A stretch of DNA of 64,000 bases from Flavobacterium anseongense. Lineage in GTDB: Bacteria; Bacteroidota; Bacteroidia; Flavobacteriales; Flavobacteriaceae. The DNA lies in NCBI RefSeq assembly GCF_021608185.1, contig NZ_JAKIHN010000009.1, forward strand, positions 62,001-126,000. Direction: 5' to 3'. Shown here one piece after another: positions 1 to 10,300 of the stretch. The stretch's first letter is position 1. The number at the start of each line of letters is the position of its first letter. Made by a program: the position numbers and the translations under genes. A model generated the notes under the pieces. That model was not told where the DNA came from. It worked only from the letters and a program-made list of their open reading frames with translations, and ran no database searches.

Positions 1-3000
1 CATTTACTCCTTCTCCTTGTGCCTGAGAAGACAAGTTTGTTAAGGACGTAAAATCCTGGTAACCTCTTGGGCTTGAAGAATAAGTAGAATAATTTGAGAC
101 GTCATTTAGCGTTCCAACAAAACTTACTTCTGTGAAATAACAATCGTCTTGTAGATTCACACCAACCGAAGGGACGCAATAGTTTGATGTTATAGTTGCT
201 ACACTTCCTGAAAGTGGCGTGGTAACATTATAAGTTGGTCCGCCGGTACAAGCTGAATTGTAAGCAAAGACAAAAATATAATAAGTTGTCGTCGTCGTTA
301 AGCCGGTAGCGGTAAACGTTACGTTTGAGTCATTGTCAACTACTATATTTCCTGCTCCAACAGTTCCACCAATGGTATATGTTGTTGTGTTTACTGGTGA
401 AGGGATAGCTCCGGTTGTATTAATCACTACCAAATAGTTGTTAGGTGCCGGACTTGGAGCTGTAAAACTACCAGCAATTGTGGTTCCGGCCGAATTTAAT
501 ATCAATGCAGTAGGTTGTGAAATTGGAGCCACACAAGCAATAGGATTAATTATAGTTAATGTATAATCTTCTGTTTCGCCTAAGGTTCCGGACATTGTGC
601 AGCTTGATGCAGATGTTATATTGGTTTGCTTACCGTATCGAACCCTCATTCTTACTGTTCCTAATGGTGTTCCGGCTGGAATCGGAATCGCAATGGTATT
701 GATAGAGTTTGCAATAACTCCATTTCCAAAGGTGAAATATTCTCCGGCATCAGCAAAAGACTGATTTTGGTTAAAGTCAATCCATACTGCTAATCCGTGT
801 TTTTTAGTTCCATAACCAGTTCCAACACTTAAATTGTATGTATTTCCTCTTGTTAGTGTAGTGGTTTGTGTTCCGGTGGCAGGGAAGTTTGTGTACCCAC
901 CAGAATTACATGTAGTGTTATTATTCAGTGTATTGAAAGTCACATTAGCGATATAATCACCCGAAGTACAGTTTAAATTTCCAGTCGGTAAGCAATAACT
1001 TGTTGCCAATGTGGTAACGCTTCCGTTTAACGGGGAAGTAGTCAAATACAAAGGACCACCACTACAAGCTGAATTATACGAGAAAACATAAATGTAATAT
1101 AAGGTTGTAAGCGTTAATCCCGAAGCGGTAAAAGTGTTATCACTATCTATATCAACTACCGTATTTCCTGTTCCAAAAGTTTGACCGATAGTATAAGTTG
1201 TTCCATTGATTGGGGTTGGTACAACTCCTGTCGTATTGATAACCACCAAATAGTTATTTGGTGCTGGTGATGCAGCTGTAAAAACGCCGGCTATTGCTGT
1301 TCCGCCGGGTGTCAAAACAAGAGAAGTTGGTTGAGCTGTAGGGGTTGTACAAGCTACAAGTGCTTGTACATTTATTTTATAATCTTGTACATCAGTTAGA
1401 CTGTTTACATTACACGGTGCAGCTGCTCCTTCTGAATTAAATGCAAGTTCAACTCTAAGTCGGGTTAGATTTACAACTGCTGTGCCCGGAACCGTAAAAG
1501 TATTTGTTAGGGTCACACTTTGAGCAGATGCTACCGTAGATGTTGTTGATAAAACGGTTTCTGTTGCCACATCAAAAACACCATTTAGATTCCAATCAAT
1601 CCAAGCAGAAATATTTTTTTGTGTTGTAGTGGCATTCCATATGGTAACACTTATGGTGTATGAGGTTGATTGCAAAACATTAGTTGATACAGATGAATAA
1701 TAATCTCTATAACCACCCCAAGCAGTGTTAGCCTGATTTATGGTGTTTAAGGTTACATTCGATATGTATGAACTTGCCGGAGCAGTTCCTCCGGCAGTAC
1801 AATAAGTTGGTCCGAGTGTAGTTGTGCTTCCACTTAAAGGTGAACTTGTTAAATACAAAGGCCCACCGGTACAAGCTGAATTATAAGAGAAGACATAAAT
1901 ATAATATAAGGTTAATGAACTCAAACCAGATGCAGTAAAACTTGTATTACTATCATTATCAACCACAGTATATCCGGTTCCAACTGTTGATCCTATTGTA
2001 TAGGAAGTGGTATTGTTGGGTGTTGGAGGTAGGTTTGAAGTACTGATTACAACCAAGTAATTATTTGGTGCTGGTGATGCTGCTGTAAAAGCTCCTGCAA
2101 TACTTGAACTTGCCGGTGTCAATGCCATCGCTGTTGGTTGTGCTGTTGGTGTTGTACAAGCTGCCGGCGCAACAAATGTTACGGAGTAATCCTCAGTTTC
2201 TCCATAAGTGCCCGCCATAGTACAACTCATAGTTGATGCAACTGTTAAATTGTATGCATATCGAACCCTCATCTGAGTTGTTCCGAGAGTTGCTCCTGCA
2301 GGAATGGCTATTGATACAGAAGTTGTTGTACTCGGTGCTATCGCGTTACTTACCAGAAAAAATTCTCCGGCATCTGTAAATACTCCATTTTGATTAAAAT
2401 CTATCCATACTCCGGCACCGTGTGTTCCGGTTCCGGCGCCAACACTTAAATTAAAAGTATAGGTTTGACCAGTGACTAATGATGTTGTTTGCGAGCCTGA
2501 AGCTGCATAAACCGTATATCCTCCGGCTCCACATGTAGTGGTGTTATTTAAGGTGTTTAAAGTAACATTGCTTATAAAATCATTTAGCGTACAATTCAAA
2601 TTTCCTGTTGGAGTACAATAGCATGGCATAGCAGAGGTGGTAAAAGTCCAAGTTACCGGAGTTCCAGTTGTTATACAACCACTACTTCTAGGAACTATTT
2701 TCCAATAATAAGTTGTCGAAGCTAATAAAGTTCCTGTATTATAGGATGTTGTGGCTACGTTTGCAGTTACAGTTCCCGGAAGGCTTCCTGCTCCAAAGTA
2801 AACATCATATGATACAGCTCCGGCTGCAGCTGTCCACGAAATGCTGCTTACTGCTCCTGTTCCTGCATAACAAATTCCTGTTGCTGCAGTTGCCGGTGAT
2901 GGAACTGTAGCCAATGTACTTATACTTGAACTTATAACAACAGCTAAACTGCCTTGCCCTGAACTCCAACATCCTGAAACCGTATTATAGGCTCTGATGT

Positions 3001-4123
3001 AGTAGGTGCCCGAAGTAGTCGCAATATAAGTGGCTCCACTGTTTGTTGTGCTGGTTCCTAATGAAGTAGTTTGCCAATACCAAACTTCATCAGCCGGTAC
3101 TGTGCCTACTCGGGTTAAGGTAACACCAGGAGGATTACATTGTGGAGAATCACTTGTTGGATTGCTAGGATTGGCAGGTAAAGAATATACTGTAAAAGTA
3201 CCTGCGCTCGTAGCTGTTCCTCCCAAAGAAGTAACACTTACAGTTCCTGTTGTGCCTGCCCCAATAACTGCAATAATTTGATTTGATGTAAATGAAGAAA
3301 TTGAAGTTACTGCAGTCCCACCAATAGTGACATTAGCCGCAGTAATATTATAAAAGTTAGAGCCGTTTATTGTAATAGTAGAGCCAATACAACCACTAGA
3401 AGACGCAAAACCAGATATAGTTGGGCCACAAGTTATTATTACTTGTCCATTAGCGCCAGCACCTCCGGAGGTATTTGTTCCTCCGTTTTTTTCACCACCA
3501 CCACCGCCGCCGCCGGGAATTGTTCCAGACGAACCATTTGCATTTGTTTGTCCGGCTCCAAATGTTGTAGTAGTGTTACCTCCATTACCTCCATTACCTC
3601 CAGGCGCTGCACCTCCTGTACTTCCTGCGCCTCCGGTTGTATTAGTTGTACCTCCGCTTGCAGTACCTCCGGCACCACCGGCACCAGCATTTGCAAGTCC
3701 GTTACCACCTCCGTTTGCTGTAAAACTATTTCCTGATGGTACATGAGAAAGTGTTGTTGGATTACCACTTAAACCGTTAGCTCCGGCTGCTCCGGCTAAA
3801 GCACCAACACCTACATTGTAGTTAATTACATCACCTGCAGTTACGTTAAAAGTTTTGGTTGTATATCCACCACCACCGCCACCCGATCCACCAGCATTGT
3901 TTGTTGAAGAACCGCCACCCGATCCACCACTTCCCCATACTTGAACATTTACAGATGTTACTCCGGCTGGAATGGTATATGAACCTATGCCAGTTGATGG
4001 ATTAGTATGAACTTGAGCATTTATAATATTTGAAGAAAACATCCAAATCAGAAATAAACTAATTCCTAATTTGGTATGTATAAATTCAATTTTTTCTTTT
4101 GTGTTTGAGTAATTGTTTTTCAT
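1..4123 (-). CDS. Large secreted GEVED/FN3 repeat protein, C-terminus beyond window
   Basis: An open frame runs from ATG at 4123 to the left edge (1374 codons) without a stop, so the gene is partial. Residues 1-37 form a signal peptide ending INAQ. Residues ~40-232 are a glycine-rich domain (runs of G, GGAG, GGNGG). An IPT/TIG-like domain follows at ~233-315, then an Ig-like and an FN3-like segment to ~495. After that come alternating GEVED and FN3-like modules with a period of about 265-275 residues; GEVED signatures include WIDFNQNG...GETEDY, seen at about 2410-2180 and 840-560, with a degenerate copy ending TDVQDY near 1370. The module order is that of flavobacterial cell-surface proteins exported by T9SS, whose sorting domain would lie off the left edge. 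The role is inferred to be adhesion or matrix binding; the ligand is unknown. It is in tandem with the second giant gene upstream. Confidence 0.85.
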   Translation of the reverse strand, partial: MKNNYSNTKEKIEFIHTKLGISLFLIWMFSSNIINAQVHTNPSTGIGSYTIPAGVTSVNVQVWGSGGSGGGSSTNNAGGSGGGGGGYTTKTFNVTAGDVINYNVGVGALAGAAGANGLSGNPTTLSHVPSGNSFTANGGGNGLANAGAGGAGGTASGGTTNTTGGAGSTGGAAPGGNGGNGGNTTTTFGAGQTNANGSSGTIPGGGGGGGEKNGGTNTSGGAGANGQVIITCGPTISGFASSSGCIGSTITINGSNFYNITAANVTIGGTAVTSISSFTSNQIIAVIGAGTTGTVSVTSLGGTATSAGTFTVYSLPANPSNPTSDSPQCNPPGVTLTRVGTVPADEVWYWQTTSLGTSTTNSGATYIATTSGTYYIRAYNTVSGCWSSGQGSLAVVISSSISTLATVPSPATAATGICYAGTGAVSSISWTAAAGAVSYDVYFGAGSLPGTVTANVATTSYNTGTLLASTTYYWKIVPRSSGCITTGTPVTWTFTTSAMPCYCTPTGNLNCTLNDFISNVTLNTLNNTTTCGAGGYTVYAASGSQTTSLVTGQTYTFNLSVGAGTGTHGAGVWIDFNQNGVFTDAGEFFLVSNAIAPSTTTSVSIAIPAGATLGTTQMRVRYAYNLTVASTMSCTMAGTYGETEDYSVTFVAPAACTTPTAQPTAMALTPASSSIAGAFTAASPAPNNYLVVISTSNLPPTPNNTTSYTIGSTVGTGYTVVDNDSNTSFTASGLSSLTLYYIYVFSYNSACTGGPLYLTSSPLSGSTTTLGPTYCTAGGTAPASSYISNVTLNTINQANTAWGGYRDYYSSVSTNVLQSTSYTISVTIWNATTTQKNISAWIDWNLNGVFDVATETVLSTTSTVASAQSVTLTNTFTVPGTAVVNLTRLRVELAFNSEGAAAPCNVNSLTDVQDYKINVQALVACTTPTAQPTSLVLTPGGTAIAGVFTAASPAPNNYLVVINTTGVVPTPINGTTYTIGQTFGTGNTVVDIDSDNTFTASGLTLTTLYYIYVFSYNSACSGGPLYLTTSPLNGSVTTLATSYCLPTGNLNCTSGDYIANVTFNTLNNNTTCNSGGYTNFPATGTQTTTLTRGNTYNLSVGTGYGTKKHGLAVWIDFNQNQSFADAGEYFTFGNGVIANSINTIAIPIPAGTPLGTVRMRVRYGKQTNITSASSCTMSGTLGETEDYTLTIINPIACVAPISQPTALILNSAGTTIAGSFTAPSPAPNNYLVVINTTGAIPSPVNTTTYTIGGTVGAGNIVVDNDSNVTFTATGLTTTTTYYIFVFAYNSACTGGPTYNVTTPLSGSVATITSNYCVPSVGVNLQDDCYFTEVSFVGTLNDVSNYSTYSSSPRGYQDFTSLTNLSSQAQGEGVN

Positions 4124-4305
4124 AGACCCAACTTAATTTTCATTCAACAATGCGATAAAAATAAATCTAGACTATTATTACAATTTGAACAAAATTAATA
4201 GTTGAAGCGATAAAAAAGTCGATTAACTACACAACAAAGCCTATCTGTTGGTTAACAAATAATTTTACGCAATCACTCTATAAAACAATGTGTTATAAAC
4301 AAAAA
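4124..4305. other. Intergenic region between the two giant surface genes
   Basis: This is 182 nt of AT-rich sequence with no gene. It holds two exact copies of GCGATAAAAA (4152-4161 and 4207-4216), 55 nt apart. I see no convincing TAnnTTTG box or terminator hairpin. Confidence 0.5.
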
Positions 4306-7300
4306 TTATTTTTTCTGAATTTTTTCTGCGAAAATTCTGTTTTCTTCTGTTATAACTTTTACAATATAATTTCCTGATGCTAAGTTTTTATAAGGAATCT
4401 CAATGTTTTCGGAACCTAAATTATCGATTTTGTTTTCGGAAATAAACTGACCTAAAATGTTATATAATTTCACATTTTTGATAATCTCTTTTGTGTTAAT
4501 ATGTAAGATGTTATCACTATTTGTAAAATAAATTACGGGGTTACTATTTTGTGCAGGATTATTAGTTCCTAATGCATTTCCTGAGAAACGGAGAGAAAAA
4601 CGATCATTGTAAATGCCAATAGGTAATGAAATACTAAAATCAGCATTTTTAATGTCATAGTCCGTTCCGGTTTCAGCATCATGAATATACAATTGAGTAT
4701 CTTCTGATATATTTTCCAATGTATTAATTTTGATTGTGCATATACCAGCTGTTGCCGTTTTTAAGCCAAGAGGAAGTATTTGGTCGGTATTAAAATTTGA
4801 AACCGCCTGGATAGTAAGTTTTGCATCGGTGGTTTTCCAATATAAATCATCAGCATTTTCATCAATTATTGGGGCATCATAGCCAACATCAAAAAAGCTG
4901 GTCGTATTCTCATCAACTCCCACTAAAATTTGTCTGTGTATGTTCGAAGGTGATTGGTACAGTAATCTGATTTTTTGTCGGTTGTCAGCATCGTCATTCG
5001 TTGTTTGATTCTGGTTATTTGATTTGAAAAACACAGAGTTGCTCACTGATTCTATTTTGAAAGCGCGTTGAGTGTTTTTAAAATTAATAGTACCGCCAGT
5101 AACAGGCGTACTCAAACCAGGATTATTTCCGGTCAATGCAGCATTTGAACCAGTACCAATAAAAAAGCCTTGTGCTACAGGGATGTATCGCTTTGGGACT
5201 CTTGTTCCCATTGCGCCATTAGCATTTATCAATGGATCGTTCGAAATAGCTACCACACCACCCATTAAGGTATAAGTTGAATAGCCACCAATATATTGAT
5301 TCAGAATATGGGATTGTCCTCCAAAATGATCCCAAAAATATAAAGCTCCATTAAAAATATTGGTAGCAGCTCTTCCCGCACCATCTTTTATGTTATCTTT
5401 TATAAATTCGTCTGCATCTAAGGCTGATGGATAAGGATTTCCAACTAAATAACTTTGATTTAAAGAAATTGATAAAGGAATGGTTCCATTATTTGGCTTA
5501 CCAACAAAAACATAGTTCTGTGGCGTGGTAAATGGTGCAATTCCGGTAACGCCTTTCATCGTAAATCCTTCACCAATGCCTATAGTTCCTGTGCTTCCTA
5601 CATATTGCCATCCCGCATAAACGGTGCTTACACTGGTATATTTAAACATCCAGCGGTTGCCAAGTTTAACAGGCGTAGTTATTGCGCCATCGGCAAAATA
5701 GGCACCGTCGCCAAAAGTTATTGCATTTGGGTTAAACGAATTTGTGGAAGAATCAGTTCCGTCTCTTAAAATACCACCGATAGTGTAGTTTGTACCATTA
5801 GTTGAAACCGGTGATGACCAATAATTATAATGATAGCTGCTTCTATTACCTTGCTGGTCTTTCAAAATTTTTCCTGTTCCCGCAGAAGGATTTGCAACTG
5901 TACCATTTTGAATAATCTGCGCTTCTCCAACTAATCTTAAATCACCGCTTAGTAATGATAATTCATTGGCAACCGTCAATTGAAACCCATCAACAACACT
6001 AATTCCTTTGGCATTATTAGAATTATTTAATGTCATATTATAAAAAGCTTCATTAGTTTTAATTCCAACATTGATATTTTGTATCTGATTTAATGTAGCG
6101 CCATTAAAAGTAACTGTTCCTGTTCCTGGAATGAAGCTTCCGCTATTTCTCCAATCTCTACTTATCTGTAATTCAGAGTTATTAGTAGCGACCATTGTTA
6201 CAGAAGCACCAGAGGCAACTATTAAATCACGTGCTGATGCAATATAATTATAGGCAGCGGCAAATGGCGATGTTCTATCTATAAGCGGCATTCTGCCGGA
6301 AATGGTAACTGTTGGGATTTGCGCATCAATAGTACTTGAAGGTAGACCGCCAGCCCAATTTTTACAATCAAACCAATCGGTACTAACAAGTCCAGTCCAT
6401 AATCCCGGAGTTCCATTAAGAACTGTAACAACTGGGGCACCAGTCAAGTCTTGAGGTCTAGCACTACATCTGGAGTCGCTTAAAGCCGTTATGGTAAACG
6501 TTTGATTAGCTGTCATTCCGCTTACGCTGAATACGTATGGGCTTGAAGTTATACCGTTAACCGTAGTTGTAGATACACCATTACTATAAGTTAAGTTCCA
6601 TGGTCCTGTTCCTTCTAAGGTAACGCTAAAAGTTGCTGTCCCACCATAACAAATGGTTTGTGATGGTTGAATATCAGCTTTAGGTCTTGGATTTACTCGA
6701 GCTATTATAGTTCTTGGTGGACCAATACATCCATTAGCGGTAGGTGTTATAGTATAAGTTACAGTCCCTTGAACAGTTCCTGTAGCTGTTAATGTTTGAT
6801 TGATGGAGCTTCCCGAACCAGCGCTTCCACCAGTTGCATCAGTTTGAGCTACAGTCCAATTAAATACTGTCGATGTTTGGGTACCAGCTACTGCACTCGA
6901 TAATGGAATAACATTCGTATCACCTGAACAACTAGTTGTTGGCGATGCTGTTACTATTGGCAATTGATTTACTGTTACTGTAATATAGGTAGTGCCTTCT
7001 GGTCCATAACTTGTACAACCATTAAGAAAAGATGTTACAGCGTAGGTAGTTGTAACGGGTGGATATACACTTACATTGGTAGCATTAGTAACGCTAACGG
7101 TAGTATTTGCGGTGACGTCCGTCCATAAAGAAGTAAGAGCAGGTACTGGAGCTTGGGGAATATTTACATTGTCGATAACCCAGGCATCACCATCAAAACC
7201 AGGTAATTTAGCTTGCAATCCATGATAGTTAAATCGTATTCTTAAGTTAGCATATCCTAAATAGGCATTTAAATTGATACTTACAGCAGTGTTAAATTGA

Positions 7301-10300
7301 TTATATGGACCTTGATTTCCAGAATAGGTAGCCAAGGTTACGGGATAAGTTGCACCACCATTAAATGAAAGTTCTACTTTGCCCCATGCACCAGGAACCA
7401 ATTTATGTGCATGATCAAATGTCAGATTTGCCGAGGATAATCCAAAAAGGTCAAAAATAGGAGTTTGAAGTGTACTGTCTAAATTTCCTCTTGCGATAGC
7501 AAATTTATCATCACTAGTAGTGTTATATTCAGTTCCGCCATTTCCATTAGTTTCTTTAAAGGTCGTCGGATTTCCATTATCACCACTGGCACTAAAAACT
7601 GCATTTCCATCTACTAACCAGCCTGCTGGGTTAGCAGTATTAAATAGTCCACCATATTGTACGTTTTGACTACTTGAAAAACCGCTTAAAGAAGTTAAAG
7701 TCGTAGATTCTCCTGCACAAATAGTAGATGGAGTAGCAGTTACAGGCGAAGGCTTAATGTTAGGAATTACAAATAAAATAGCAGGTGTAGAATAGGTGAT
7801 ATTACAAGAGGCATTTTGAACAACAGCCCTAAATGTGGTAGTTACTGTTGCATTAGTATAATTAAAAGTATTATTACCAACACCACCTAAGTTCAGCCAG
7901 GTATTTCCTGCATCTATTGAAGATTCCCATCTAAGAACCGCTCCTGTTTGCCCATTGAGAGCTATAATTCCGGATGAAAGATGACAATCGGTATGAGTAC
8001 TTACCGGTGTTGGTAAAGCAACCATAGTACCACTCGAATTGGCTGTATGTGTAATTGTGGCTGAACCTCCAACAGATAATGAGTTTACAATTAATGTAGC
8101 ATTATTTGAAGTAGCACTAGGGGAACAGCTTCCGCTAACCACACATCTATAATTGGATGAAGCATCAGAAGCGCTTATAGGATTTATTGTTAGGGTTGCA
8201 GTTGTTGCTCCTGAAATTGAACCACCATTGCTTAAAAGTGTTGCGCCATTGTACCATTGGTAAGTCAACCCTGTTCCAGTAGCACTTACAGAAAAGCTGA
8301 CAGAACTTCCGGAACACAAAGTTTGAGAAGCCACAGGTTGGGAAGTAATGGCTGGAAGTTGGTTGACAACTAAAGCAGTATTATTTGAAGTTACCGCCGC
8401 ACATGGACTCGCTCCTGAAACCACACATCTGTAATTGGTAGCTGCATCGCCAGTTGCGATTGGGTTTATTGTTAAAGTTGCTGATGTAGCACCTGAAATA
8501 GCTCCGCCATTGGTTAAGGCAGCAGCACCTTTATACCACTGATAACTCAAACCGGTTCCTGTTGCCGTAACAGAAAAAGTAGCAGAGCTACCCACACATA
8601 CAGTTTGGGTAACAGTAGGTTGGCCAGTAATGGCAACAACTTGGTTTACAATTAATGCAGCATCGTTTGAAGTAGCACTAGGAGAACAAGTTCCACTAAC
8701 TACACAATGATAATTGGATGAAGCATCTGAAATGCTAATAGGATTTATTGTTAAGGTTGGTGTTGTTGCACCGGTAACTGAACCACCATTGCTTAAAAGT
8801 GATGCGCCATTGTACCATTGGTAAGTCAATCCCGTACCGGTAGCACTTACAGAAAAGCTAACAGAACTTCCGGAACACAAAGTTTGAGAAGCCACAGGTT
8901 GGGAAGTAATGGCTGGAAGTTGGTTGACAACTAAAGCAGCATTATTTGAAGTTACCGCCGCACATGGACTCGCTCCTGAAACCACACATCTGTAATTGGT
9001 AGCTGCATCGCCAGTTGCGATTGGGTTTATTGTTAAAGTTGCTGATGTAGCACCTGAAATAGCCCCACCATCAGTTAAGGCAGCAGCACCTTTATACCAT
9101 TGATAACTCAAACCGGTTCCTGTTGCCGTAACGGAAAAAGTAGCAGAGCTACCCACACATACAGTTTGGGTAACAGTAGGTTGGCCAGTAATGGCAACAA
9201 CTTGGTTTACAATTAATGCAGCATCATTTGAAGTAGCACTAGGGGAACAGCTTCCGCTAACCACACATCTATAATTGGATGAAGCATCTGAAACGCTAAT
9301 AGGATTTATTGTTAAGGTTGCGGATGTTGCTCCTGAAATTGAACCACCATTGCTTAAAAGAGATGCGCCATTGTACCATTGGTAAGTCAAACCTGTTCCG
9401 GTAGCACTTACAGAAAAGCTAACAGAACTTCCGGAACACAAAGTTTGAGAAGTCGCAGGTTGGGAAGTAATGGCTGGAAGTTGGTTGACAACTAAAGCAG
9501 CATTATTTGAAGTTACCGCCGCACATGGACTCGCTCCTGAAACTACACATCTATAATTGGCTGCTGCATCACCAGATACAATTGGGTTTATTGTTAATGT
9601 TGATGAAGTTGTACCCGAAATTGATCCACCGTCAGATAAGGCAGTTACACCTTTATACCACTGATAACTCAAACCGGTTCCTGTTGCCGTAACAGAAAAA
9701 GTAGCCGGGCTGCCTGCACATACAGTTTGTGTAAGGACAGGTTGGCTGGTAATGACAACAGCTTCATTTACAATGATTGCAGCATCATCAGAAGTAACTC
9801 CGCTGGAGCATCCATTTGTAACATGACAATTATAGTTAGAAGCAGCATCGCCTAAATCAACAGGATTTATTGTCAAAGTAGCCGATGTTGCACCGGAAAT
9901 GTTTCCGCCATTACTTAATAAAGTTGCCCCTTTATACCATTGGTATACTAAACTTCCACCTGTAGCAGCAACGGAAATACTAACAGAGTTACCCTCACAA
10001 ACGGTTTGGGAAATTTGTGGCTGAGTGGTTATTGAAGCGCTTTGATTTACATTCAAAACGGAATTTGCAGAGGCAACAGCACTACATGGACTTGTTCCAC
10101 TAACTAAGCAATAGTAATTAGCAGCAGCATCACTTAACGCTAAAGGAGAAATACTCAAAGTATCAGTAGTAGCACCCGAAATCGCTCCGCCATCAGTTAA
10201 AGCAGTTGCTCCTTTGTACCATTGAAAAGAAATCCCGGTACCGGTAGCAGCAACAACAAATGTTGCAGTATCTCCGATGCATAAGGTTTGGGTAGCAACA

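Noticed and set aside
3439..3768. Open frames on both strands in the glycine-rich segment
   Set aside because: The region lies inside the long minus-strand surface gene; its repetitive GGT/GGA codons leave the other frames free of stops. No start context or family match supports a separate gene.
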